Source of the DNA: an uncultured Flavobacterium sp.
GTDB lineage: Bacteria; Bacteroidota; Bacteroidia; Flavobacteriales; Flavobacteriaceae
Assembly: GCF_946478785.1 (NCBI RefSeq)
Contig: NZ_CAMLDD010000018.1
Span: forward strand, 43,463 to 107,462
Length of the DNA: 64,000 nt
Direction of reading: 5' to 3'
The notes under the pieces are model-generated. The model was not told the origin of the DNA. It searched no databases and worked only from the letters and a program-made list of their open reading frames with translations. The position numbers were made by a program, and so were the translations under genes. Below are positions 1 through 9,302 of this stretch, piece by piece; position 1 is the first letter of the stretch, and each line of letters begins with the position of its first letter.

Positions 1-1462
1 TATAAAATTTAGGCCATACCGAAATCATCATTTTACCATTCATCGCGTGGATAGAATCTACCATCCCTTTTGGATCAGGAAAACGTTTTGGGTCAAATTT
101 ATGACTTCCCCAAGAATCTTCTTCCCAGTAATTCCAATCCAGTACAATATTATCAATAGGGATTTTACGTTCTCTGAATTCTTTTAAATTGCTTAGAATT
201 TCGTCTTGAGTTTTATATCTCTCACGACTTTGCCAATAACCCATTGCCCATTTTGGCATAATTTGAGCTTTTCCGGTCAAAGTACGGTATCCCTTAACTA
301 TTTGATCCATAGAGTTGCCATGAACAAAATAATAATCTATTTTTTTATTCATTTCGCTCCACCATACCTGATTACTTTTTTCTTCAGTTAGCTGAGGTGT
401 TCTTACTCTTAATCCACAGTAAGATGTAACTCCATTTGGTTTCCATTCTATTCGTAAAGGAACTCGTTTTCCGGCTTCTAAATTCATTGAAAACTTATAA
501 CTATTAGGATTCCAGGCGGTCCTCCAACGCTCTGGGACTACTAATTGATTGTTCAAATACACTTTGACATAACCTGAGTAATACAAAGTAAATTTGTATT
601 CTCCATTTTGTGGTGCTTCAATATCACCTTCATAAGTAACTTCTGCATTTTTTAAAGGAAAATTTTCCGGTAAGTTTTTAAAACTTTTAATATCTTCAAA
701 GAAAATAGATGCTTCTTTTCGAACCAGATTTATTTTACCATTATCCGGCGTGTTATAAGTACCTGTTAAGCTATTAGCTTCACCATTTTTATCATATAAT
801 TTAAAAACAGCATTTAATTGTTCATAAGGACGACTGTCCCCAAAACGGCTTAATGAATAACTATCCCATAAAAGGCCATAGTTTTTATTGGAAATAATAA
901 ATGGTACTGAAACTTTAGTGTTGTATTGAAATAATTCTTCGCTTTTATTTTTGTAATTAAACTCGTCTGATTGGTGCTGTCCCAAGCCATAAAAAGCTTC
1001 GTCTTTTGGCGATTCAAAAATTTGGCGAACTGTATACCCTTTTGTTCCTTCAACTTCTACAGGACTGAATGTTGTACCACCGCCAGCAATTTCGGACAAA
1101 ATAAGTTTTCCATTTTTATCTTTAAACTTAACGCCGCCATCTTTTGTGGAAATCATTACATTTAAAGTTTCTGTAGCTAATTTAATAGAATCTTTTTCAT
1201 TAGAAACTTTAAAAGAAACATTGTCCTTATGAGGCACAATAATCAAACTGGAATCTTTTGGGAATTCATTTTCTGGTATTGCTGACACATGAACCAAATC
1301 ATTTCCTAAAACCTCTAAACGTATTTTGCTTAATTGATGCTCTTTAGCAGGATTTATTGTTACAATTATGCCATTATCCGTCTTTTTGTAATGTTTAGTA
1401 GCACAAGATGCTAATACTAATCCAGTGATTAGGCATAAACATATTTTATTTTTTCTTTTCAT
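1..1462 (-). CDS. GH31 family alpha-xylosidase-type lipoprotein, partial
   Basis: I translated this by hand because the frame runs off the left edge of the window; about 487 codons are present and the C-terminal half is missing. It starts MKRKNKICLC and has a lipoprotein signal with lipobox LASC, so it is probably exported and anchored in the envelope. An N-terminal beta domain leads to the GH31 motif FYGLGQHQSDEFNY. A PA14-like insert follows (GEYKFTLYYSGYVKVYLNN), then the start of the (beta/alpha)8 barrel (IPIDNIVLDWNYW). The PA14 insert is typical of GH31 alpha-xylosidases that act on xyloglucan oligosaccharides. The catalytic aspartates are beyond the edge, so substrate is an inference. 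No start or stop problem is seen in the visible part. Confidence 0.85.
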   Translation of the reverse strand, partial: MKRKNKICLCLITGLVLASCATKHYKKTDNGIIVTINPAKEHQLSKIRLEVLGNDLVHVSAIPENEFPKDSSLIIVPHKDNVSFKVSNEKDSIKLATETLNVMISTKDGGVKFKDKNGKLILSEIAGGGTTFSPVEVEGTKGYTVRQIFESPKDEAFYGLGQHQSDEFNYKNKSEELFQYNTKVSVPFIISNKNYGLLWDSYSLSRFGDSRPYEQLNAVFKLYDKNGEANSLTGTYNTPDNGKINLVRKEASIFFEDIKSFKNLPENFPLKNAEVTYEGDIEAPQNGEYKFTLYYSGYVKVYLNNQLVVPERWRTAWNPNSYKFSMNLEAGKRVPLRIEWKPNGVTSYCGLRVRTPQLTEEKSNQVWWSEMNKKIDYYFVHGNSMDQIVKGYRTLTGKAQIMPKWAMGYWQSRERYKTQDEILSNLKEFRERKIPIDNIVLDWNYWEEDSWGSHKFDPKRFPDPKGMVDSIHAMNGKMMISVWPKFY

Positions 1463-2304
1463 AAATAAATTTTATTGTTCATATTTAATTCGATATGTTC
1501 GTTGGTAGTAGGCCAATTTCTTTTGCGATTATTTCATGATAATTATTAGTTAATTTAAATCTACTTTGTGACTTACAAGATTGTTTTTTAAAGGTCTATA
1601 ATTTTTAAGATTAGCTTTATTTGTTTTAATTGGTTGAAAGTGAATAGTTTGAAAAAAAATATAAATGTCAATTTCTTAATGAAGGATAAAACTAATTGTC
1701 CAATCTATAAAAACTGCTGCAAAATTACTCTTGGAGTTGTTTTTTATAGTTAATATGGAATGAAAGCTAATAGTACTTAATAGTTTTACAAGATTAAAAA
1801 AGAGTGCTAATTTCATTATATCAAAATTTATGAATATATCGAGAAGTAAAAATAATGGATAACTAAACTAATAAATAAGAATGCTTTGATTTTTTTTACT
1901 AAAATATTGTAACTTTTAAAAGCTGAGCTATTTACTGATTAACAGCATAATCTCAATCTGGCATAATCAGTTTCATTAAAAAGCGAATACAGCGGTGGCA
2001 AAAGTATCAATTAAGAAAAATTAAAGTGGCTGGAAATGTATTCAATATGGGGTATTTATGTATCATTTTTAATATATAGCTCAAAGTATTATAGATTTAG
2101 CTATTGAATAAAATAGTACGTTCCATTCAGGATCAATTAATTTCACTGGAAGTATAAAACTTCTACAGCAATATTTTTTCTGGGTGTCAGATTTATTTGG
2201 TATTTTGTAAAAATTACAACAGAGCAATAGGGTAAAAAGAAAGAATTTAAAACTGTGAATAAATTTTTAATGATAGAGTCAAGCTGTTTCATAAAAAATA
2301 ATAT
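1463..2304. other. Long AT-rich intergenic region, no gene seen
   Basis: About 840 bases upstream of the GH31 gene and downstream of the acidic gene. All frames are closed by frequent stops and no protein family is recognisable. It presumably holds the GH31 promoter, but I could not find a convincing TAnnTTTG box close to the start codon. Nothing else is supported here. Confidence 0.5.
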
Positions 2305-2340
2305 CAAAAAAGCCTCCGAGATGCAGTCATTACGGAGACT
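2305..2340 (-). terminator. Rho-independent terminator of the acidic gene
   Basis: Read on the minus strand, AGTCTCCG (2340-2333) pairs with CGGAGGCT (2318-2311), with one G-U pair and a 14-base loop, and is followed by six T. It begins eight bases after the TAA at 2348. This is the main reason to believe that TAA is the original end of the acidic gene. Confidence 0.7.
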
Positions 2341-2347
2341 TTCTATT

Positions 2348-3130
2348 TTAGTAATCTGAGGTAAGATAAAATCCTTGATCCTCGTCATCTTCATCGGCTT
2401 CAGAAACATCCCCAGAGTTCTTCTGTCTGCATCGTCATAATGCTGGTTGACACCAAGGTCGGTGCGCTCCATGATTTCAGATCCGATTGATTCTTCCTCC
2501 ATGTAATACGTGATTACCTGCGGCGCATTGCCGTGGAAAGTGGCATTCAATCTCAATACATTAAAATTTTCGCTGGGAAGGTTTAATATTGCGGGATGTA
2601 CCATGGCCGGTTTCATCCCTTGTGAGTTCATCTTCTTTAAGCTCCTCATTGCCAAGGTGCCCAATTTCGAATTCCCTTTGAACGGGATTGTCCTGATCGG
2701 GTTCAATGGTTTCAAAGCGGTCACTCTCAGCCTCATTGTTCTTGTGGACATCCATATCAGTTTCAAACCCTTCAGAGGAATCATTATGTATAAGATCCTC
2801 TTCAATGTCCTTCTGGGTTATATCTTTCGAGCCACTGCCGGATTCACTATCAAGATTCTCTGAATTATACCGGTTGCTCTCTGGATCGCTACTTTTTGAG
2901 TCTAAATCTGGAATCTTGCCGTCCTCCCCGGTGTGGCCCTCAGGATTTTCACCGGATTCGGGGTTGGTCTGCTGGGCACTCACATCGACTGAGTAATCGG
3001 GCGGGGCATTCTCTGTAAAGCGGTGCGCTGCAGGGGAGGAAGTTTTTTGCTGCCCCTGATTACCAGTATGTTCGTTTTGAAAATTCTGGTCATCCTGACC
3101 GTTATTTTCCAGTGTATCTGAATTTGTCAT
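2348..3130 (-). pseudogene. Acidic, Asp/Glu/Ser/Asn-rich hypothetical protein, apparently frameshifted
   Basis: Not a recognised family. From ATG at 3130 the frame reads 189 residues of very acidic, low-complexity, glutamine/asparagine-rich protein and stops at 2561. The next 130 bases look coding in a different frame (NFNVLRLNATFHGNAPQV... to ...NQHYDDADR). The original frame then resumes with another acidic stretch (SGDVSEADEDDEDQGFYLTS) ending at TAA 2348, right before a terminator. Two compensating single-base indels would give one protein of about 260 residues. It may be a decayed gene or contain base errors. GC content is visibly higher than in the flanks. No signal peptide or membrane segment is seen, so it is likely a disordered cytoplasmic protein. 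Confidence 0.5.
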
Positions 3131-3420
3131 TTTATAATTTTAAATTGAATTTTTACTATCTTCTTCTAAAGATTGTCCCGGAGCATGTTTGCCGGTATTG
3201 CCGTGTTTGTCTGTTCTTTGTCAAATGTAAAAAAAGGATAATTATACTTTTTTACAGAATAATCATTTGCATTTATAAAATAGCTATCAGGTAATCAGGC
3301 AGGTAGAAGTTAAAAGTTATAGAGTCAGGATTCGCTGTCAAGAACCAAATATTTCACTAACTTTAAGTAAATTTATCATTTAAACGGAGAATGTTCAAAT
3401 TATCTAAAATAATTTAAATT

Positions 3421-3600
3421 ATGAAAGCTGACTTAAATTCAAAATTTATAGTATTCCTGTTTTTTACTCAATTACTATTTGCATGCAAAAATAATATAAG
3501 TACGGGAGTTGGCAGTGACGGAAAAAGTCTTGACTCCACGGTGACAAACACCGACACGACTACTGTACCAAAAAAGAATTCAAAATTATTAAAAGAATAG
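3421..3600 (+). CDS. Small lipoprotein, 59 aa
   Basis: A short ORF, ATG at 3421 to TAG at 3600. The N-terminus has a charged start, a hydrophobic stretch (FIVFLFFTQ) and a clear lipobox LFAC at residues 18-21. The mature part is only about 39 residues, rich in Ser, Thr, Asn and Asp (TVTNTDTTTVPKK). This pattern is common for small surface lipoproteins in Flavobacteriaceae. Function is unknown. It stands alone between the acidic gene (opposite strand) and repeat copy 1. A real gene is likely because the lipobox is complete and spacing from the start is correct, but there is no homology I can name. Confidence 0.55.
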   Translation: MKADLNSKFIVFLFFTQLLFACKNNISTGVGSDGKSLDSTVTNTDTTTVPKKNSKLLKE

Positions 3601-3930
3601 AGCATGTATGCCAATTATTTTGTCGCAAATTAAATACGTTCAGAAATTGAGATAATACTTTATTTATTGTCTTAGTTTTTATCTGATCCAAAGCGAAAAT
3701 TAATAACAAATATTCTGAAAAATAGACGGTTGGATACAAGTAGAAGCTTAATGTAATCAAAAGCGAAAATAAATTTATCAAATAAAAAATAGGTGTAAGG
3801 AATGTAGTATTTTTCCTTTTCAGGCTAAAACTAATATTTATGCTTAAATTTTAATACTCCACAGATTTTCGTATTGATCCGATTTTCCGTGATCCCTCTT
3901 AGAATAATAAGAAAATTTAAAGATATAAAT
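3601..3930. other. Intergenic region, no supported gene
   Basis: About 330 AT-rich bases. A 73-codon minus-strand frame (3560-3781) is present, but it overlaps the small lipoprotein, is made mostly of hydrophobic and Lys/Asn codons expected from AT-rich DNA, and lacks recognisable motifs. I see no terminator or operator here. Confidence 0.4.
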
Positions 3931-4105
3931 AAAAAAATGGCGCCAATTGAAGACAATTGGTGCCATTTGGCTTTTGTGACCCCAAAAGGACAAATCACGC
4001 ACCATTTTATGGAGGATTTGAAGAGATTGGCTTACTGGAAGTAGAGGCTGTCTTTCATTGGCTTTATGAATTTGGTTTGGATGTCCCGTTGGGGATTGAT
4101 GGAAT
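3931..4105 (-). repeat. Dispersed repeat copy 1 (hairpin plus remnant gene tail)
   Basis: A 15-bp inverted repeat (3935-3949 and 3954-3968, one G-U pair, loop AAGA) is followed by about 130 bases nearly identical to copy 2 at 46119 and related to copy 3 at 48867. All three copies have the same orientation. On the minus strand the repeat reads as the C-terminal end of a protein (INPQRDIQTKFIKPMKDSLY, then a stop) followed by the hairpin. It is therefore best explained as the 3' end and terminator of a lost multicopy gene. Copy 1 lies just outside the ric-nadB genes, at the left border of the denitrification region. Confidence 0.75.
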
Positions 4106-4239
4106 TCGTATCTAATCTTTAATAGGAGAGCTGCGAATTCTAACCTTAAGATTTAGTAATTGATTTAGAAGGAATATTATTTTTCAGAATAGTATGTGCA
4201 ACGATTGTGTGATAAAACTAATAATTTAAAGAACTTTAT

Positions 4240-4956
4240 CTAAGCTTTTTCAAGTGCTACGGATTTTGGAAATAAAATATTATTCTCAAGATGAATATGC
4301 TTGTGCAGGTCACGTTCAAATTCTTTAAGCATTGCAAAAGTTACTTTATAAGTATTGCAGGTATCTGCTGGAGCGGTATAATTTTTGGTTAATGCAGCAA
4401 TTTTTTTAAAGCGTTGTCCTACTGTATCATGTTCTTCTTTAATTAAAAGTATTTGATTTTCAAGAGTTCCAAAGTGTGCTATCTCTAAAAATAATCCTTT
4501 CGCATGCGCCTCATTTATTTTTTTTATAAAAGGAAAAAGGATCTGTTCTTTTTTTCTCATATTAGCAGAGAGATCTAAGGCAGATTCAGTAAATAAAGTA
4601 TTAATTTCAAAGAGGTCAGGATATGTTTCACCATGAAGAGTACATAATTCATTTAATAATTTAAGCAACACGGGTGTTTTTTCAGCCACATATCGATGAT
4701 GTGTTTTTTCTATATAGTCTGCCAACAGATCCGATGACCATGATTTATAATTAAAAGATTGGTTGGCCGAATTATTTGTTGCACGATCAAGCTCCTCAAT
4801 TAAAAGAGACTCCTCAATGCCTCGTTTTTTGCAGGCTTCTTTTAAGGTACGATGACCTTTATAACAAAAATCAATGCTATATTTTGAAAAAATTGCTGCC
4901 GTCCTAAAATCATCAGCTGCGATTTCGCCAATTGTGGTTTTGTTTGTTGTTTTCAT
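4240..4956 (-). CDS. ric: RIC-type iron-sulfur cluster repair di-iron protein, copy 1
   Basis: A 238-residue member of the ScdA/YtfE/RIC family, which repairs Fe-S clusters damaged by NO or oxidants in the cytoplasm. The N-terminal DUF542 part (residues 1-60) is followed by a hemerythrin-like four-helix bundle with the usual His and Glu ligands (KTHHRYVAEKTP, HTVGQRF, LHKHIHLENNILFP). The family's vicinal Cys-Cys in DUF542 is Cys31-Tyr32 here (FCYKGH), whereas copy 2 in this window keeps both cysteines. It sits 29 bases after nadB and is probably cotranscribed with it. The family assignment is strong; reduced or altered activity because of the missing cysteine is inference. Confidence 0.93.
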   Translation of the reverse strand: MKTTNKTTIGEIAADDFRTAAIFSKYSIDFCYKGHRTLKEACKKRGIEESLLIEELDRATNNSANQSFNYKSWSSDLLADYIEKTHHRYVAEKTPVLLKLLNELCTLHGETYPDLFEINTLFTESALDLSANMRKKEQILFPFIKKINEAHAKGLFLEIAHFGTLENQILLIKEEHDTVGQRFKKIAALTKNYTAPADTCNTYKVTFAMLKEFERDLHKHIHLENNILFPKSVALEKA

Positions 4957-4985
4957 AGGAAGTTATAAAGACTTAAGGTTATTAA

Positions 4986-6497
4986 TTAGTATGAATGTTC
5001 TTTTTCAGGTTGGCATTGTTTAATAATAATTAAGGCCGTCGTTAGCATATTTGAGAAATCAATAAATGGAATTGTAATTTCATTTTTATCTATAAGATTT
5101 TCTGCTTCATTTTTTAGCATTTTTATTTTTAGCATTGCTAAATGCGTGTCGTGTTCATCGCTGGCATAAAATGAAGTTATAAGTTTCTGTAGTTCTTTTT
5201 TTAAAATTTGGTACGGTTCGTAGTTATTTTTAATATTTACGGTTGAAAATTTGGGAAGAAGGATTTTGGAAGAAAAAATAAATGCGGCAATAGTTTTATC
5301 AATGTTGTTGGATGCCTGATGAGCAAAAACCAAAGCTTCAAGAAGTGAATTAGATGCCAATCTATTTTTCCCATGTAATCCTGTCCGGGCACATTCACCA
5401 ATGGCATATAAATTTTTGATTGTCGTAACACCGTTGCGGTCTACTTTAATACCACCACATTGGTAATGAGCCGCAGGAACAATTGGAACCAGATCTTTTT
5501 CCGGATATAAACCTATTGCATTGCAATGGGCGGAAATAGAAGGAAAATGTTTAAAAAAATCATCTTGATCTAAATGTCTACAATCCAGATATACATGTTT
5601 TTTTTGAGTTTCGAGCATTTCGATACTAATAGCACGGGAAACAATATCTCGGGTAGCTAGTTCACCTCTTAAATCGTATTTAAAAAGAAATCTTTTGTGT
5701 TCGTCGTTTATAATATAGGCTCCAAAACCTCTTACAGCTTCTGAAATTAAGAATAGCGGATTTTTATTCCCGGAAGCTAATGCTGTAGGGTGAAATTGCA
5801 TGTATTGCATATCTTTGATTTCGACTCCTGCACGAGCCGCCATTGCAATTCCGTCACCAGTAGCAATTGCAGGATTGGTTGTGTTTTCAAAGAGTTGTCC
5901 GCAGCCACCTGTGCTAAGCACAATAGCTCTGGTACGTATATATTTTATTGCGTTATTGTTCTTATCATAAAAAAAAGCACCGGTGCAATTCACTTCATTG
6001 CGCTTTGTTTCAGTATTTAATTCTATGACCTGATGATTTTCTAAAAGTTCAATATTTGCTGTTTGAGTGATAATTGAAAGGAGCTTTTTTTCAATTTCTA
6101 ATCCTGAACTGTCTTTATGATGTAGAATTCGATGTTGTGAATGGCCACCTTCTAGTCCTAAATCCCATTGGCCTTCCTTATTTTTATCAAATATGGCACC
6201 AAGTTCTATTAGTTCTTCTAATCTTTCGGGAGCTTGTTGAATAACCATTTTAACAATTTCTTCATCACAAAGTCCAGCGCCAGATTTCAGCGTATCTTTT
6301 ATATGCTGTTCAAAACTATCTTTCAATTGATTGGTGACTACAGCTATTCCTCCTTGCGCAAGTTGCGTATTGGTGTTGTTAGCCTTTTCTTTTGTCATGA
6401 TACAAATAGATAAATCGGGGCGTTTTCTTGCCGTTTTAATGGCAAAAAATAGTCCTGAAATACCAGAACCTACTATTAGAATGTCAGTCTTAGGCAT
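4986..6497 (-). CDS. nadB: L-aspartate oxidase NadB
   Basis: A flavoprotein of 503 residues that oxidises L-aspartate to iminoaspartate, the first step of de novo NAD synthesis. It can use fumarate or oxygen as acceptor, so it works anaerobically. Visible are the N-terminal dinucleotide fold (ILIVGSGISGLFFAIK), the FAD contacts (NTQLAQGGIAVV), the GGHSQHRILHHKD segment and the active-site HYQCGGIKVD motif, all in the succinate dehydrogenase-like order. Length is normal. Its usual partner nadA is far away at 23580, but a nadA fragment lies directly upstream at 6646. Ric copy 1 follows. Confidence 0.95.
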   Translation of the reverse strand: MPKTDILIVGSGISGLFFAIKTARKRPDLSICIMTKEKANNTNTQLAQGGIAVVTNQLKDSFEQHIKDTLKSGAGLCDEEIVKMVIQQAPERLEELIELGAIFDKNKEGQWDLGLEGGHSQHRILHHKDSSGLEIEKKLLSIITQTANIELLENHQVIELNTETKRNEVNCTGAFFYDKNNNAIKYIRTRAIVLSTGGCGQLFENTTNPAIATGDGIAMAARAGVEIKDMQYMQFHPTALASGNKNPLFLISEAVRGFGAYIINDEHKRFLFKYDLRGELATRDIVSRAISIEMLETQKKHVYLDCRHLDQDDFFKHFPSISAHCNAIGLYPEKDLVPIVPAAHYQCGGIKVDRNGVTTIKNLYAIGECARTGLHGKNRLASNSLLEALVFAHQASNNIDKTIAAFIFSSKILLPKFSTVNIKNNYEPYQILKKELQKLITSFYASDEHDTHLAMLKIKMLKNEAENLIDKNEITIPFIDFSNMLTTALIIIKQCQPEKEHSY

Positions 6498-6645
6498 ATT
6501 TTTAGGTTTAAGAAAGTTTAAGATTTTTATGGGTTTGTGCGTTTCACGCTTCTCTTATTACATTTATTTTAATCCGCAACATTTGTTTTGTGATGTAGAT
6601 AAGCTGTTTTAGGTGTATTTATCTTAATAAAGATTTGTTTACCAA

Positions 6646-6783
6646 TTAGTCTTGTGTGGAAGGAGTCGGAATCAGCTTTTTATAAAATACTGCTTTTAAA
6701 GACTCGCACACGATTCCGACTTCTGTAGCCACAATGAAAACGGTAGTAGGGGCCCGTTTTAATAAATTAAATAATGACTTATG
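6646..6783 (-). pseudogene. nadA (quinolinate synthase) remnant
   Basis: A 45-codon open stretch on the minus strand, bounded by stops, reads [20 protein letters not shown] and continues to KKLIPTPSTQD before TAA. It matches the C-terminal part of NadA: the intact copy in this window has the same FIVATEVGI and an [10 protein letters not shown] equivalent. No start codon or catalytic N-terminal part is present, and the Cys-x2-Cys region that should follow is lost. It lies just upstream of nadB in the same direction, so it looks like the fossil of an ancestral nadA-nadB arrangement. Confidence 0.75.
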
Positions 6784-6785
6784 TC
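6774..6785. promoter_or_regulatory. Fnr-like palindrome upstream of nadB-ric (weak)
   Basis: TGACttatGTCA is a perfect 4-bp-arm palindrome with the 4-base spacer seen at the other sites in this window. Unlike them, there is no -7 box at the fixed distance on the minus strand, and it is about 280 bases from the nadB start. It also overlaps the nadA remnant. It may be chance. Confidence 0.3.
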
Positions 6786-6986
6786 AACCAATATCAAGCT
6801 ACCTTTAAAATATGAATTCATATTCTTGATGTGCAACATTTTTAGAGGTTCGGTATTTTTTGAATTTTCAAACATCTAAAGCACTAATAATACCGAGTTT
6901 TTTTTGAACATCACTCCTTAAATGTTCGCCAAAGATCATTTTTTATTTTAAGTACAAAACAAGTTGCTCAAGGCTTTGATTGAAAG
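6786..6986. other. Intergenic region with an inverted repeat
   Basis: Between the nadA remnant and norB terminator. The only structure seen is TCGGTATT (6850-6857) paired with AATACCGA (6889-6896), followed on the plus strand by an eight-T run. It resembles a plus-strand terminator but no plus-strand gene precedes it. No ORF is supported. Confidence 0.4.
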
Positions 6987-7016
6987 AACATCTGGGAGTA
7001 TATTCTCCCAGATGTT
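6987..7016 (-). terminator. norB terminator
   Basis: Perfect 12-bp inverted repeat (AACATCTGGGAG and its complement) with a six-base loop, 14 bases after the norB stop codon. On the minus strand it is followed by a T/C-rich stretch. Confidence 0.8.
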
Positions 7017-7030
7017 TCTATTTTAGTTTA

Positions 7031-9265
7031 CTAACTTTTTTTTCTAAGGGTAAGGTCAAAGACAAACCAGCACAATGCCAATACTCCAAATCCGAAAATA
7101 GTATCGCCGATAGCCCTAAGCCATTTCAAGGTTACCATCGCTGGCTGCTGCATTAGTTCGGCCGAACGTGCATACCACATTCCGTGCTCGATACTTTCTA
7201 TAGCTTGCCAAATTCCAACAGGAAGAAGACTCAATAAAGCCATAGCCAGCAATCCAATATTGGTAGACCAGAATATGAATTTCATTGCTTTTTCATTCCA
7301 TATCTCATGTCTGTACAAACTGCGGAGCACAAATAGCATCAAACCAATTCCGAGCATTCCATAGACTCCAAATAAGGCAGTATGTCCATGCAAAGGCGTT
7401 GTGTTTAAGCCCTGAACGTAATATAAAGCAATAGGCGGATTAATGATAAAACCAAATACTCCGGCTCCTAAGAAATTCCAGAAAGCAACAGCAATCATAA
7501 AATAGATAGGCCATTTATAATCCTTGATCCATTGTGTTGATTTTGAAAGTTTGTAGTTATGGTAGGCTTCATACCCAATTAAAACCAGAGGCACAATCTC
7601 CAAAGCGCTAAAGGTTGCCCCAAGAGCCATCACAGCAGTTGGCGTTCCTGAGAAATAAAGATGATGAAATGTTCCTAAAATTCCTCCAGACATAAAAATG
7701 ATAGTAGAGAAAATAACATTCAGCGTTGCTGTTTTTGTTTTTAACAGACCTAAACGAACAAATAAGAAAGCAATTACTACAGTAGCAAACACTTCAAAAA
7801 AGCCTTCTACCCATAGATGCACAACCCACCATCTCCAATATTCAGCAATTGCCAGATTGGTCTGTCTTCCCCACATTAGGCCAGCTGCATAGAAAGTAGC
7901 AATAGCGGTACATGAGATTAGGAACATTATGATAAGATTTCTTTCGCCTGTTTTTTTCTTCAGTACCGGAAGTAAAGGACGAACCATTAATGCCAGCCAA
8001 AGAAACAATCCTACAAGAAGGAATATTTGCCAGAATCGACCTAAATCTACATATTCGTAACCTTGATGACCAAACCAGAAGTTTTCTACCAAATTAAGTT
8101 TCTGCATTACCCCAAACCATTGTCCGGCCATTGAGCCTAATACAATTAGAATTAAAGCATAGAATAAAAAATCAACACCAAATGTTTGAAATTTTGGGTC
8201 TTTCCCTGCAACAGCCGGTGCAATGTATAATCCAGTTGCAAGCCAAGCGGTTGCTATCCAGAATATAGCCAGTTGAGTATGCCAGGTTCTTGTTACTGCG
8301 TAAGGCAGAATCTGATCCAGAGGAATACCAAAGAATCCGTTTCCTTCTACGCCGTAGTGTGCAGTAATGACCCCCATTACAACTTGCAATACAATTAAAA
8401 GACTTACGACCCAAAGATATTTTTTTATTCGAAACATCGAAGGTGTCATTCCTTGTTTTAATAGTGGATCCTGAACTGGTATTTCGAAATGCTCATCTTC
8501 GCCTGATCGCACATGATAAAAAATTAGAACACCGATGCAAAATAACAGCAGTATGATACTAACTCCTGACCATACAAGAAGATCTTTGGTAGCCACATTT
8601 CCAACTAATTCATCAGATGGCCAGTTGTGTGTGTATGAAATTTTCTGATTTGGTCTTTCTGTTACAGTTGCCCAGGTTGCCCAAAAGAAAAAAGCGTTCA
8701 TTTTATGCATTCTTTCCGGATCTTTTATAGACATTTTTGGAATCGCATAATTATGGCGTAGTGTCTCAAATTTGGGATCATCCATAAACAACCCTTCATA
8801 ATACTTACTCAAATAGGCTATGGCTTCAATCCTGTTTTGAGAAATGGTTATGATGCCAGTACTACTGTCGTAGGTGTTTTTGCGAACATCATTTTGTAGC
8901 CTGATTTTCATTGTGGCCTGCTGCTCTTCTGTCAGTTCTGCAAAAGTTTTTGCATATTCCTTTTCGGATAATTTATCCAAAATAAACATGGCTTCTCTAT
9001 GCAGCCAGTCTGCAGTCCAGTCTGGCGCTACATAGGCACCATGTCCCCAAATAGTACCAACTTCCTGTCCACCCATACTTTGCCATACATTCTGCCCATC
9101 CTTAATTTCCTCAGAGGTAAAGATTACGGTGTTGTTTGGCCCAACTATTTCGGTTGGAATAGGAGGTGCTTCCTGATAGATCTCATATCCGTAATATCCT
9201 AAGACAGAAAAAGAGATACTCATCACAAGTGCAAAACCTATCCACAGTTTTTTTTCCTTGTTCAT
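7031..9265 (-). CDS. norB: Quinol-dependent nitric oxide reductase NorB (qNor)
   Basis: A 744-residue single-subunit NO reductase of the heme-copper oxidase superfamily, reducing 2 NO to N2O in the inner membrane with electrons from quinol. The long N-terminal extension that replaces NorC is present: one TM helix, then a periplasmic domain with VWQSMGGQEVGTIWGHGAYVAPDW. The catalytic core follows with about 13 TM segments and the conserved histidines (RTWHTQLAIFW, RWWVVHLWVEGFFEVFA, GTFHHLYFSGTP, HGHTALFGVYGM). Length is normal for qNor and no norC is needed. It lies 37 bases after the azurin gene and shares its Fnr-like promoter; a strong terminator follows. Confidence 0.97.
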   Translation of the reverse strand: MNKEKKLWIGFALVMSISFSVLGYYGYEIYQEAPPIPTEIVGPNNTVIFTSEEIKDGQNVWQSMGGQEVGTIWGHGAYVAPDWTADWLHREAMFILDKLSEKEYAKTFAELTEEQQATMKIRLQNDVRKNTYDSSTGIITISQNRIEAIAYLSKYYEGLFMDDPKFETLRHNYAIPKMSIKDPERMHKMNAFFFWATWATVTERPNQKISYTHNWPSDELVGNVATKDLLVWSGVSIILLLFCIGVLIFYHVRSGEDEHFEIPVQDPLLKQGMTPSMFRIKKYLWVVSLLIVLQVVMGVITAHYGVEGNGFFGIPLDQILPYAVTRTWHTQLAIFWIATAWLATGLYIAPAVAGKDPKFQTFGVDFLFYALILIVLGSMAGQWFGVMQKLNLVENFWFGHQGYEYVDLGRFWQIFLLVGLFLWLALMVRPLLPVLKKKTGERNLIIMFLISCTAIATFYAAGLMWGRQTNLAIAEYWRWWVVHLWVEGFFEVFATVVIAFLFVRLGLLKTKTATLNVIFSTIIFMSGGILGTFHHLYFSGTPTAVMALGATFSALEIVPLVLIGYEAYHNYKLSKSTQWIKDYKWPIYFMIAVAFWNFLGAGVFGFIINPPIALYYVQGLNTTPLHGHTALFGVYGMLGIGLMLFVLRSLYRHEIWNEKAMKFIFWSTNIGLLAMALLSLLPVGIWQAIESIEHGMWYARSAELMQQPAMVTLKWLRAIGDTIFGFGVLALCWFVFDLTLRKKS

Positions 9266-9302
9266 TATAATAATTTTAGCTTTTTATATTAAAAAAAATG
9301 CT

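Noticed and set aside
1535..1548. TGATaattATTA upstream of the GH31 gene
   Set aside because: One arm does not match, there is no promoter box at the usual spacing and the gene has no link to denitrification.
2143..2805. 220-residue minus-strand frame
   Set aside because: Only a 130-base stretch of it looks coding, and it is explained by a frameshift within the acidic gene. The rest overlaps the terminator and AT-rich DNA.
2510..2996. Plus-strand frames of 96-117 codons opposite the acidic gene
   Set aside because: They are antisense shadows of the Asp/Glu/Ser-rich reading frame; no signal, promoter or family supports them.
6850..6896. Inverted repeat with T-run as a plus-strand terminator
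   Set aside because: There is no plus-strand gene upstream, so it is only mentioned as intergenic structure.
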